From Nitrosarchaeum sp. (GTDB taxonomy: Archaea; Thermoproteota; Nitrososphaeria; Nitrososphaerales; Nitrosopumilaceae), in contig JAGQHF010000025.1 in NCBI GenBank assembly GCA_020431985.1, forward strand, positions 1 through 51,060: a stretch of 51,060 bases of DNA. Reading direction: 5' to 3'. Below the pieces are notes generated by a model. The model searched no databases and was not told the DNA's origin. It saw nothing but the letters and a program-made list of their open reading frames with translations. Positions 16,193 through 25,194 of the stretch are shown here, piece by piece; the stretch's first letter is position 1, and each line of letters starts with the position of its first letter. The position numbers were made by a program, and so were the translations under genes.

Positions 16193-17181
16193 AATCGTAT
16201 CCCCATAAGAAAAGAAGTAATGATTGCAAGACTGCCAGAAAACAACGCTAGTTTAAAGATTGCATGTCCTACCTGTTTTTCTGTTAATGGCCCCCCTGCA
16301 AGAATCAATCGTACAAGAGTTATTGGTGCAGAGGGATCTTTGGTTGCACGTAATCTGAACTGCTCGTCATGATCTACTGGTTTTCCCTTGATTTGTCTAT
16401 GTTCTACTATGCGTTTTACACTAGAGAGGAACAAGAAGGAGTTTATTACTGCAGGTAGAAGAGCAATTGCTGCTACAATTTCAGCATTACCAACAATTGC
16501 TATTGTGCCATACATAGCACCAAAAGCAAGAGCTCCTGAATCCCCAGGAAATATTTTACTTGGAATTTTATGATACTTGTAAAATGCCAAAGCAACGAAA
16601 CCCAATGGCATACTGGCAATAGCAATTTCATAATTTTGCATTACAAATAATCCGATAGTTAGTGAAAATCCAGCTATGGTCATAAAACCACTTGCTACAC
16701 CATTTAAAACATCGATGGAATTGATTGTATTTCCTGTGATTGGGATCATTAGTATTATCACACCAAGATACAATACTGGAATTTGTACTTCGCCAAATAG
16801 CGGAAAAGCAAGATTAGAATCATAAGTTCCAAGCAGAATGATAGGCACCGCAGCAACAGTAAGTGCTACAGGCTTAAACCAACCACCCATGACTTTTCTG
16901 TCATCCACATATCCTATCAAAAACGCTAGCAAGCTTGTTATCATTATTGCCAAGATTTCAGTTCTTTGTAAAAATAAATACAAAGTTGCCTCAGATACAA
17001 GTATTCCCAAAATTATGGATGGCCCACCCGGTCTTACTACCATTATATTCTCTCTTTTGTTCATATCTTTAACCGCGAGGTTATGTTTGCTCAAATATTT
17101 GATAAGGGAGGGTATAGACACATACACAGCAAAAAAAGCTACAATACATGATATAACAGAGGAAATGATTAGCTCAGGCAA
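16189..17181 (-). CDS. GT4-family polyprenyl-phosphate sugar-1-phosphate transferase
   Basis: A 330-residue membrane enzyme with about ten predicted helices and the family motifs Y-V-D-D-R-K-V-M-G-G-W, N-S-I-D-V-L-N-G-V-A-S-G and F-P-G-D-S-G-A-L, plus a long cytoplasmic loop with K-P-V-D-H-D-E-Q-F-R. Relatives (Alg7/AglH/WecA/MraY) move an N-acetylhexosamine-1-phosphate from UDP onto a lipid phosphate. In an archaeon that is most likely the first step of N-glycosylation on dolichol phosphate. The start is TTG, directly after the helicase stop; no ATG precedes the first helix. Confidence 0.88.
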   Translation of the reverse strand: MPELIISSVISCIVAFFAVYVSIPSLIKYLSKHNLAVKDMNKRENIMVVRPGGPSIILGILVSEATLYLFLQRTEILAIMITSLLAFLIGYVDDRKVMGGWFKPVALTVAAVPIILLGTYDSNLAFPLFGEVQIPVLYLGVIILMIPITGNTINSIDVLNGVASGFMTIAGFSLTIGLFVMQNYEIAIASMPLGFVALAFYKYHKIPSKIFPGDSGALAFGAMYGTIAIVGNAEIVAAIALLPAVINSFLFLSSVKRIVEHRQIKGKPVDHDEQFRLRATKDPSAPITLVRLILAGGPLTEKQVGHAIFKLALFSGSLAIITSFLMGIRF

Positions 17182-19308
17182 TTATCTAACCTTGCGCAAT
17201 TCTGCCTTTATGTTATCTGCTAGAGTTGAACCAATTTTTTCAATTTCTGCCAATTTTTTCACAGGAATCTTAGCAAGATCATCATTAGTCTTTAAACCAT
17301 GCTTGTAAAGCATGCGTGCTCTTACCCGCCCTATGCCCTTGATTTTCACCAGGTCAAGTAATTCTTCCTTGATTCCATAAACAATTCTTGTTCTAAGGTT
17401 TGCAAGTTCATCAAGCAGATCTATACGCTCAACATGTTTTGATATCTCACGTAGACAATACATTAGCCAATCTGCAGTTTCTACCATGCGATGTAAATCT
17501 CCTGATTCTACCCCAAATTGATCAGAAATGGATAATTCTGAAGATTCTGTTATCCAAGCATGAAGAGCCATAAGACTTCTAGAACAATCATATTCAGAAA
17601 TAGACTCTAACAGCTCAGACTGATGATTTTCGATAAGAATACTAGCCGTTTCATAATCTTTATTCCGCATTGCAAATTTTGGAAAGAATTCCTCAGTGGA
17701 TGATATCAAATGGATTAATCCAAGTGTGTGTTTTCCTTTTTTAGATACATTTTCAATCGTGTCTCTAAAATAGGTTGCAGTTAATGGATCAATGTAGAGC
17801 ATTGATGTTTTTTTGCCAAATTCAGTTGCAGCATATCGATCTCCTTTATTCAGAATAAGATTTTGAGTTTTCAAGAACCGCAATGATACATCAATTGCAA
17901 ATTTTACTGTTGGTTTCCTAGATTGAATCCCACCAAATGTCTGCAAGAAAAAGTCAAGTATTTCCTCTTTTTTTATGCCAGGATTTGTAGCAATTATACT
18001 TAGTACATGCGTTCTAAGCGATTTATCTTCAGTTATTTTTGATACAATCGATTCGGGTTCTCCATTAACATAATAATCTAAAAGATCATCAGTGTTTGCA
18101 TTTCCTACGATTATAGATTCGCCAAAATCATCATATTGTGGACGGCCTGCTCGGCCACACAACTGCTTATATTCTAAAACACTAATTGGCCTATTTGCTC
18201 CAATTTTGGCGTTGTATCGATTGATATTTGATATCACAACCCTTCTTGCAGGCAGATTAACACCAGCAGCGAGAGTAGGAGTAGAAGATAATAGTTTTAT
18301 CAATCCTTTACGGAACTCATCCTCAATTATATCTCGGCAATTTTGATTCAATCCAGCATGATGAAAGGCTACACCCTTTTTGACAAGATCTGCAAGAACA
18401 GTAGTCAAATCAGTATGCTCGTTATTCGCAAGGATTTTTTTTGATACAGTTTCGAGAGTTTTGATTTCATTCACTTTTAAGAGTCTAGAAATGGCATCAG
18501 ATGCCTTTGTGGCCAGTGATTTGGAACGAGTTCTAGTTTCCGCAAATATCAATGACTGTCCACCATCCATAACTGATTGCACTCCCAAATCAATAGCTGT
18601 TCCTCGAATACTGCGTTCTACATGAAACATTCTTCCATCGTTCATAATGACTCGATCTCCATCACACACTCCCTCAGATAGTGGTACAGGTCTCCATTTA
18701 TTTTCAACAAGTACGCAGCCCAACCACTGTGCAATATCATCAGAATTAGTGATAGTGGCACTGAGACCAACGATTTGAGGTCGTTTTTCTAAAAGTTTTA
18801 GTTTTGTCAGTATCATCTCGAGTGTTGGCCCTCTATCATCATCACCTATGAGATGAACCTCATCAGCGATGACCAGACCTATATCATCTATCCAATCTGC
18901 ACTATGACGTATAATGGAATCCATCTTTTCATTTGTTAGAATCAAGACATTATTCTTGCTCAGATTTTTGTCAATACTTTCAAAATCTCCAGTAGATATT
19001 CCAACCTTGAATTTATTTTTGAAGGTAATCTTTTCTAGTTTTTTAAATTCCTTGAATTTTTCAGCTGCTAAAGCTCGTAGTGGACTAAGATAGATCACTT
19101 TACCGGTATTTTGTGAAATGTAACTAATCATTGCAAGTATGGCAATTAGAGTTTTACCGCTTGCCGTGGGGGCAGAAACCAGAATACTCTGACCATCTAG
19201 TAAGCCTTCCTTTATGCATGCTTCTTGTGGAGGGTACAGACACTCAAAACCCTCAGACAACAGAAAATCAATTGCGGGTTGTGAAAGTTTTAGTTCTTCT
19301 ATTTTCAT
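17182..19308 (-). CDS. hel308: Ski2-type DNA helicase, Hel308 family
   Basis: A 708-residue superfamily 2 helicase. Motif I is A-P-T-A-S-G-K-T (about residue 45), motif II D-E-V-H (about 150), motif III S-A-T, and motif VI G-R-A-G-R-P. The C terminus has a ratchet-like helical domain and a helix-hairpin-helix pair (I-K-G-I-G-R-V-R-A-R and I-E-K-I-G-S-T-L-A). Hel308 unwinds lagging strands at stalled forks with 3'-5' polarity. Its ATG overlaps the mcm stop as ATGA, so it is co-translated with the replicative helicase. Confidence 0.92.
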   Translation of the reverse strand: MKIEELKLSQPAIDFLLSEGFECLYPPQEACIKEGLLDGQSILVSAPTASGKTLIAILAMISYISQNTGKVIYLSPLRALAAEKFKEFKKLEKITFKNKFKVGISTGDFESIDKNLSKNNVLILTNEKMDSIIRHSADWIDDIGLVIADEVHLIGDDDRGPTLEMILTKLKLLEKRPQIVGLSATITNSDDIAQWLGCVLVENKWRPVPLSEGVCDGDRVIMNDGRMFHVERSIRGTAIDLGVQSVMDGGQSLIFAETRTRSKSLATKASDAISRLLKVNEIKTLETVSKKILANNEHTDLTTVLADLVKKGVAFHHAGLNQNCRDIIEDEFRKGLIKLLSSTPTLAAGVNLPARRVVISNINRYNAKIGANRPISVLEYKQLCGRAGRPQYDDFGESIIVGNANTDDLLDYYVNGEPESIVSKITEDKSLRTHVLSIIATNPGIKKEEILDFFLQTFGGIQSRKPTVKFAIDVSLRFLKTQNLILNKGDRYAATEFGKKTSMLYIDPLTATYFRDTIENVSKKGKHTLGLIHLISSTEEFFPKFAMRNKDYETASILIENHQSELLESISEYDCSRSLMALHAWITESSELSISDQFGVESGDLHRMVETADWLMYCLREISKHVERIDLLDELANLRTRIVYGIKEELLDLVKIKGIGRVRARMLYKHGLKTNDDLAKIPVKKLAEIEKIGSTLADNIKAELRKVR

Positions 19309-21389
19309 ACTCGGTTATAGTGACCGGGTTTTGATTCATAAATAGATGCTTCGCGAAGCATTCTTCGAATATAGTTTCGTGCCTCTTCTTCAGTGAACTT
19401 TTCAGTTTTTTCAAGCTCTTTTACAAATTCTCGTTCTTCAACGGCTACTTTGTTATCCCCTTCAAGAGATTTTAGGACATCCATGAACAGCTGCATTTTA
19501 GATACTTCACTTCGCGGTCGTCCTTGCAAAACTCCAAGATCAACCTTACCGGTATTTACATCAACACCTGCATCTTGCAGCATGCTTTGGATTAGAAATA
19601 TTGCTCGTTCAGCATCTTCTTCCTCTACCTTGTCTTTCATCAATAGTCTCGCTCTCGCTGTTGCTAGTCTAATAATGCCACCTAATTGTCTTGGAGTTAC
19701 GGTGATCATTTCTTCGGATTCTACATTTCGCATTTGGAGGTAATAATCCAGAATTTTTTCTTCTGCTTCCTTTGTTAGATCCGGCATATGTCTTTTGGAA
19801 TAAGCTAAGTATTTGGTAAGCAAATCAACATCAACAACAGAACGTCTATCTGTTCCCTGAGGAGTATGTAATTCTATTATGTGCCGTGCAATTTTTTCAT
19901 CTTTTTCCCGTCCAGGAATATCCCTTACAACGAAAATCAAGTCAAATCTGGTCAATAATGGGATTGGAAGATTAACATTCTCTGTAATATTTTTGAAAGG
20001 ATCATACTTGCCATACATAGGATTAGCTGCGGCAAGAATTGATGTCCTTGCATTGAGCGTAGCAACAATACCCCCTTTTGCAATACTGGCAGATTGCTGC
20101 TCCATTACTTCATGTAAAGCACTACGGTCTTCAGGCTTCATTTTGTCGAATTCATCAATACATACAAGGCCTTGATCACCTAACACAACGGCACCTGCCT
20201 CTAGCATCATTATTCCCGTTTTATCGCGCACTACAGCAGCTGTAAGTCCAGCTGCTGTAGATCCTCTGCCAGAGGTATAAAGACCTCTTGGAGCTATTCG
20301 TGCACAAAATTTCAGCATTTCACTTTTTGCAGTACCAGGATCTCCAACAAGAAATACGTTGATATCTCCTCTTATCTTGCTTCCATCACCCAATGATCTT
20401 TGATTAGAACCTACGATTAGGAGTAAAATAGCTTCTTTGATAAGCGACTGTCCTTGAATATGTGGCGCAAACGAGTCAATTAGTCTTTGATATACATCTG
20501 GGCTTTGTCCTAATGCGCGGATAATCTTTTCATCTTCAGGCGATATTTCTTCTCGTTCTATCTTTCTCGAAGACTTGTCTCCGCGGCCTCCCAAGAATTC
20601 TATATTGTTTCCTTCAATTCGTAATCTATACAGACCACTATGGCCACGAGTGACGCCTGAGACAGACTCTTGTTCTACTCTCACAACACCTGTGAGAATT
20701 ATCCTATCTCCTGGTCGTGCGTTGTCTACAAGATCTTGTCTAATTGTTACATCAATATAATGAGGAAGTTGTCCAGGCGGCAGATCCTCAGGCAGTTCCT
20801 GCAATCTTAAAATCTGAAAATCAATAAACTTGCTAGATTCAGGTTTTAGCTCAAAATCTCTTTGTTTACATGCAGGATTATCACATACAACAGGTACTTT
20901 CACATCCATTCCTTTTAGCTGTACAACTTTCGTGATATGTTCATCAGGACATACAAAGGTCAGTTCTTTGGCAAGTGGTTTTACCTCCGATGCCCGAACA
21001 ACCATCCCCGAAACACTAGTTATTCTGCCAATTGTCTCAGCATTGATTTGTCGTAAGCTACGCTGAAGTGGATAGTTTACTAGTCTTACACGAATCTGAT
21101 CTTTGATCTTTTCAGCATAACTGGTAAATCTAATCTGGAGAATTTCTTTTATTGCTCTAGAAAATGCGTTAAAAACTCTGTCAGGTTCCTCAGAAAAGAG
21201 AATTTCAATCTCGGGCTCAATTACCAAGTCGTTATAGTCAACAAGAATGAACTTGGTATCTTTTGGCATCATCTCGTCAATTGCTTCTACATATCGATAG
21301 TTGCCGGATTTGTCTTTAAACCTAGTAAGAAAATCTTTCACTTTGTCAGATAGTGCAGATTCTGTGTATGCATTTTGGACGTTACTCAT
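19305..21389 (-). CDS. mcm: replicative DNA helicase MCM
   Basis: A 694-residue MCM. The N-terminal domain has a zinc site (C-P-D-E-H then C-D-N-P-A-C). The AAA+ domain has Walker A G-D-P-G-T-A-K-S near residue 350, Walker B C-I-D-E-F-D-K-M and arginine finger L-L-T-R-F-D-L. A C-terminal winged helix ends the protein. The first zinc pair is C...H rather than C-x-x-C, which is within the variation of archaeal MCMs. It sits between gins23 and hel308 with four-base overlaps on both sides, so the CMG-type helicase subunits are made from one mRNA. Confidence 0.96.
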   Translation of the reverse strand: MSNVQNAYTESALSDKVKDFLTRFKDKSGNYRYVEAIDEMMPKDTKFILVDYNDLVIEPEIEILFSEEPDRVFNAFSRAIKEILQIRFTSYAEKIKDQIRVRLVNYPLQRSLRQINAETIGRITSVSGMVVRASEVKPLAKELTFVCPDEHITKVVQLKGMDVKVPVVCDNPACKQRDFELKPESSKFIDFQILRLQELPEDLPPGQLPHYIDVTIRQDLVDNARPGDRIILTGVVRVEQESVSGVTRGHSGLYRLRIEGNNIEFLGGRGDKSSRKIEREEISPEDEKIIRALGQSPDVYQRLIDSFAPHIQGQSLIKEAILLLIVGSNQRSLGDGSKIRGDINVFLVGDPGTAKSEMLKFCARIAPRGLYTSGRGSTAAGLTAAVVRDKTGIMMLEAGAVVLGDQGLVCIDEFDKMKPEDRSALHEVMEQQSASIAKGGIVATLNARTSILAAANPMYGKYDPFKNITENVNLPIPLLTRFDLIFVVRDIPGREKDEKIARHIIELHTPQGTDRRSVVDVDLLTKYLAYSKRHMPDLTKEAEEKILDYYLQMRNVESEEMITVTPRQLGGIIRLATARARLLMKDKVEEEDAERAIFLIQSMLQDAGVDVNTGKVDLGVLQGRPRSEVSKMQLFMDVLKSLEGDNKVAVEEREFVKELEKTEKFTEEEARNYIRRMLREASIYESKPGHYNRV

Positions 21390-21934
21390 TTAATCACTCC
21401 TCGAATTTGCCTTTCAAACTCGTGACTATTATCATAAATTGATTTGAAAAAAACTGCCTCTTCGACAGTAATTTTATTGTATAGATCTGATGTGAGTTTA
21501 ATAGAATCTGCAAGCCTTACGATCTTGCCTCTCCTCATCCTGAATAACTCTAGGAGAATGCTTTCAACATGATTAAAATCATCTTTATCAAGTTCTCGCA
21601 TAGATTGTTTCAATTTTATGTAAAAATGTGGATCTAGTGTTGACAGTTGATATTCTCCAACCATTTTTTCTTTAGATAATGCTTGTTTCAGTTCTGTAAT
21701 CATGTCAGGTGTTTCCAATACACCAAGATTGTTCTCAGACAGAGTTTTTCCAATCCATTGCGGTAAATTAAGCACCTCACCTTGTGAACCCTCTATTTTG
21801 ATTCCAGCCACATTGAACTTGATATCTTGATTGAGGGTGACCTTGGCATCTTTTAGGTTATATCCGATAGTATGTAATTTTTCTATTGTTTCTATTTTCA
21901 TTACAGGATCACTTTTTTTCACAAAGTTCCACAT
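21386..21934 (-). CDS. gins23: GINS complex subunit Gins23
   Basis: A 182-residue GINS protein with the small beta domain first (L-N-L-P-Q-W-I-G-K-T-L) and the helical domain after (L-L-E-L-F-R-M-R-R-G-K-I-V-R-L-A). That domain order is the Psf2/Psf3 (Gins23) arrangement rather than Gins51. GINS joins MCM to Cdc45/GAN at the fork. Pairing with mcm in one operon is also known from Sulfolobus (gins23-mcm). The start is the ATG at 21934, and the stop overlaps the mcm ATG by four bases. Confidence 0.85.
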   Translation of the reverse strand: MWNFVKKSDPVMKIETIEKLHTIGYNLKDAKVTLNQDIKFNVAGIKIEGSQGEVLNLPQWIGKTLSENNLGVLETPDMITELKQALSKEKMVGEYQLSTLDPHFYIKLKQSMRELDKDDFNHVESILLELFRMRRGKIVRLADSIKLTSDLYNKITVEEAVFFKSIYDNSHEFERQIRGVIK

Positions 21935-21944
21935 GTATCGGATC

Positions 21945-21982
21945 GATCAATTCTATTCACTAATTGGTTAGAACAATTGATC
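21945..21982. promoter_or_regulatory. 8-bp inverted repeat in the gins23/rfcS divergent promoter region
   Basis: GATCAATT at 21945-21952 is mirrored by AATTGATC at 21975-21982, with nearly 30 bases between arm centres. It lies 11 bases outside the gins23 start and well upstream of rfcS. It could bind a dimeric regulator common to the two replication transcripts; a chance palindrome in AT-rich DNA cannot be excluded. Confidence 0.35.
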
Positions 21983-22094
21983 CTAATTAATCACTGGCTG
22001 ATCGCTGTTATCATGGCCATCATCAGATTTGAATTTACAGCATAATACAATAACCAATTCGAACTTATTAATGGGTACAAAACCCATAGTACTC

Positions 22095-23048
22095 ATGTCA
22101 GTCAATGGAATGTGGGTTGAGAAATACAGACCTAAGGTATTATCTGAAATTGTAAATCAAAAGGAGATCATAGGCAGTTTAAGTGCATTAATCAAGGATC
22201 CTACAGACATGCCTCACTTACTATTTTCTGGATCTGCAGGAGTGGGAAAGACCACTACAGCTCTATGCATTGCAAGGCAAGTATTAGGAGAGTATGTCAG
22301 AGATTATACTCTCGAGCTAAATGCGTCAGATGAGAGAGGAATAGGCATGGTTAGAGAAAAAGTAAAAAAATTCTCGCGATATGCAGGAATGGCAGAAGTA
22401 CCATTTAAGATAATAATTTTAGATGAGGCCGACGAAATGACATCAGATGCTCAAACTGCTTTACGTAGAATAATTGAGGATACAGCCAGATACTGTCGAT
22501 TTATACTCATTGCAAACAATATCTCAAAAATTATAGACCCCATACAAAGCAGATGTGCTACCTTCAAGTTTACATCAATTCCAGAAGAAGATATAATTTC
22601 TCATCTGGAAAATATTGCAAAAAAAGAAAAGGTAAAAACTGAAAAAAAAGGTCTTAAGGCAATTTATGATTATTCGGAGGGAGACCTCAGACATGCGATA
22701 AATATTATGCAGGCAACAGCAAGTTTGGGAGCAATTACTGAAGAACATGTAAAGTTATCAGCTGGACTCACTAAGACAACGGATGTAGATGATGTTCTGA
22801 ATATGGCATTGTCGGGAAAGATTACTGATGCAAGAGAAAAAACAATAGAATTGATAAAAGTTTATGGAATGTCAGAATCAGATTTTTTAAAATACATAAA
22901 CGCGGCAGTGTTTAAATCAAAACATGAAAAGATATCAGACATTCTAAAAATCATTGCAGAGTATGATTACAGAATTCTGGTTGGAGCTAATCCAGAAATT
23001 CAGCTCTCAGCTTTATTAGCAGAACTTGGAAACTTAGAAAAGAAATAG
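22095..23048 (+). CDS. rfcS: replication factor C small subunit
   Basis: A 317-residue AAA+ clamp-loader subunit: W-V-E-K-Y-R-P at the start (RFC box II), Walker A G-S-A-G-V-G-K-T-T, Walker B L-D-E-A-D-E-M-T, S-R-C motif Q-S-R-C-A-T-F, and a C-terminal collar domain. It loads PCNA. The open frame extends 22 codons further to a TTG at 22029, but the ATG at 22095 gives the usual N terminus and has a TATA-like CTTATTAA at 22063-22071, about 25-28 bases upstream, so it is preferred. The stop codon directly abuts tRNA-Ser on the other strand. Confidence 0.95.
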   Translation: MSVNGMWVEKYRPKVLSEIVNQKEIIGSLSALIKDPTDMPHLLFSGSAGVGKTTTALCIARQVLGEYVRDYTLELNASDERGIGMVREKVKKFSRYAGMAEVPFKIIILDEADEMTSDAQTALRRIIEDTARYCRFILIANNISKIIDPIQSRCATFKFTSIPEEDIISHLENIAKKEKVKTEKKGLKAIYDYSEGDLRHAINIMQATASLGAITEEHVKLSAGLTKTTDVDDVLNMALSGKITDAREKTIELIKVYGMSESDFLKYINAAVFKSKHEKISDILKIIAEYDYRILVGANPEIQLSALLAELGNLEKK

Positions 23049-23132
23049 CGCAGAGAGAGGGATTTGAACCCCCGTATGCTTGCGCACACAGGCTCTCAAG
23101 GCCCGCGCCCTACCGAGCTAGGCGACCTCTGC
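23049..23132 (-). tRNA. tRNA-Ser (TGA)
   Basis: An 84-base type II tRNA with a long variable arm (GTGTGCG/GCATAC region), acceptor GCAGAGG/TCTCTGC, anticodon stem CGGGC/GCCTG, loop CTTGAGA giving TGA, and discriminator G as required by SerRS. Its 3' end is immediately next to the rfcS stop codon with no base between. Confidence 0.94.
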
Positions 23133-23211
23133 AAAGAAAGGTCATTACTAGTGATTAAAATTTGTTGAGGAAACAATATTTTAAAATTAAAAAGAAAAAG
23201 AAAAAAATTCT

Positions 23212-23748
23212 TTAGTCGTGTGCGTGTGGATTTACTGAGCCGCCTTTCATTTCAACAAAGGTGCCGGCTGCCTTTTCGTGATATGATTGATATGATGGTT
23301 CAATCAAGATTGCCTTTTCTGGACAAGCTTCTTGACATGCCATGCATTGTGTACAATCATGTTCTCTGATTGGTTGTGATTTGTCGGTATAATCTAGACG
23401 TTCGTCTTGCTCAGTCTTACCTGTTCCCTCAAAAGTATTATCCAAGCAATCAGCTGCTGGAATATCTTTCTCGGTTCTGTACCATTGAAATGTTTGAACT
23501 GGACATACACTCATGCATGAGCCTTGAGCAGTACATTCATCCCAGTCAACAGCGACCGTTGTGCCGTGAATACCAAGTGGTACTTGTTCTTCACCATGTG
23601 CCTCGTATGCAGCTTTTACCTCGTCATTTGAGAATGCTGCACCGTCGGATCTACCTTTACCCCAGATAAAGTGAAAATTCTCTCCATCTGCATGGCTTGT
23701 TTTACCAACCACTTCTAGATTTTCAACAAATTTTTCATCTATTGGCAT
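23212..23748 (-). CDS. long ferredoxin of the Sulfolobus zinc-ferredoxin type, paralog 1
   Basis: A 178-residue cytoplasmic electron carrier. Two cluster motifs: C72-T-A-Q-G-S-C78-M-S-V-C82-P and C132-T-Q-C135-M-A-C138-Q-E-A-C142-P. The fold up to residue ~90 follows the Sulfolobus 7Fe/8Fe zinc ferredoxin (G-I-H-G-T-x-V-A-V-D-W then cluster I then V-F-Q-W-Y). The family Asp between the first two Cys is Gln75 here, so cluster I has no fourth ligand and is expected to be 3Fe-4S. His19, His26 and His61 are candidate zinc ligands. A ~35-residue insertion separates the two cluster halves. It has its own promoter (23769-23783). Confidence 0.9.
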   Translation of the reverse strand: MPIDEKFVENLEVVGKTSHADGENFHFIWGKGRSDGAAFSNDEVKAAYEAHGEEQVPLGIHGTTVAVDWDECTAQGSCMSVCPVQTFQWYRTEKDIPAADCLDNTFEGTGKTEQDERLDYTDKSQPIREHDCTQCMACQEACPEKAILIEPSYQSYHEKAAGTFVEMKGGSVNPHAHD

Positions 23749-23768
23749 ATGTTGGTTATTCCAAAATA

Positions 23769-23783
23769 TTATTTAAAGCTAGA
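23769..23783 (-). promoter_or_regulatory. BRE/TATA promoter of ferredoxin paralog 1
   Basis: The 15 bases TCTAGCTTTAAATAA (minus strand) are identical to those upstream of ferredoxin paralog 2 and lie the same 21 bases before the start codon. It is a near-ideal archaeal box that predicts strong, nearly leaderless transcription. Confidence 0.75.
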
Positions 23784-23887
23784 CAAAATTAGTACAGACT
23801 AAATGGCGATTTTCTTAGAAATATTGCATAAAACCGGAATGATAACAAACAAGTTAAACGAATTCTACGTATTTACAGAGAATATGA

Positions 23888-24441
<554 letters not shown>

Positions 24442-24528
24442 TAAGAAGAAAATGAGAAATTACAATGAATTTAGTGCTTATTATTGATTCCTTACGTTCA
24501 TAATGTTGTTGATTAGATTTTGAATGAA

Positions 24529-25194
24529 ATGGACATTATAAAATATGATGTTTATCGCGGGCCAAATATTGGGATCTACATTAATGTTAATGACAAACAT
24601 GTAATGGTTCCTATGGGATTTGCTGAATCAAAAGCAGAAAAGCTTGCAGCATACCTTCAAGCAGAATATATGTATGTGTCAATTGCAAATACAAGGTTAC
24701 TTGGTGCATTGGCAGTAATGAACAATAGAGGAATTTTGTTACCGAAGACTGCATATCAAAGTGAGTATGATATGATAAAGAAGAATACAGATTTGGAGGT
24801 AGGTATACTAGATTCAAAATATACCGCCCTTGGAAATTTAATATGTGCAAATGACAAAGGAGCAATAGTTTCTCCTTGGCTGTCAAAAAATGATGTAGAC
24901 ACAATACAGGATGTTCTAGGAGTAGAAGTACTGCAAAAAAGAATTGCAGGATACAACCAGACAGGTGCGGTATTGACAGCAAACAATTCTGGTGCAGTGG
25001 TTCATCCAGAAGCTGATGAGAAAGATATGAACATGTTTGCAAATGTTCTAGGTGTAAAAATAGAGCAGTCTACTGTTAACAATGGTATTCCCTTTGTATC
25101 ATCAGGAATTTTAGCAAACAACAACTGCATAGTTGTAGGTACACTTACCACGGGTCCCGAAATTATGATGATGACTAGAGCTTTTCTAAATTAA
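24529..25194 (+). CDS. eif6: translation initiation factor aIF6
   Basis: A 221-residue pentein-fold protein: five repeats with N-N-R-G-I-L-L-P, N-D-K-G-A-I-V-S-P and N-N-S-G-A-V-V-H-P turns. It binds the 50S subunit and blocks joining to the 30S. The length is normal for archaea. The ATG at 24529 is preferred over a TTG nine bases upstream. The last 20 bases overlap the end of convergent hisS, in both cases within coding sequence. Confidence 0.93.
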   Translation: MDIIKYDVYRGPNIGIYINVNDKHVMVPMGFAESKAEKLAAYLQAEYMYVSIANTRLLGALAVMNNRGILLPKTAYQSEYDMIKKNTDLEVGILDSKYTALGNLICANDKGAIVSPWLSKNDVDTIQDVLGVEVLQKRIAGYNQTGAVLTANNSGAVVHPEADEKDMNMFANVLGVKIEQSTVNNGIPFVSSGILANNNCIVVGTLTTGPEIMMMTRAFLN

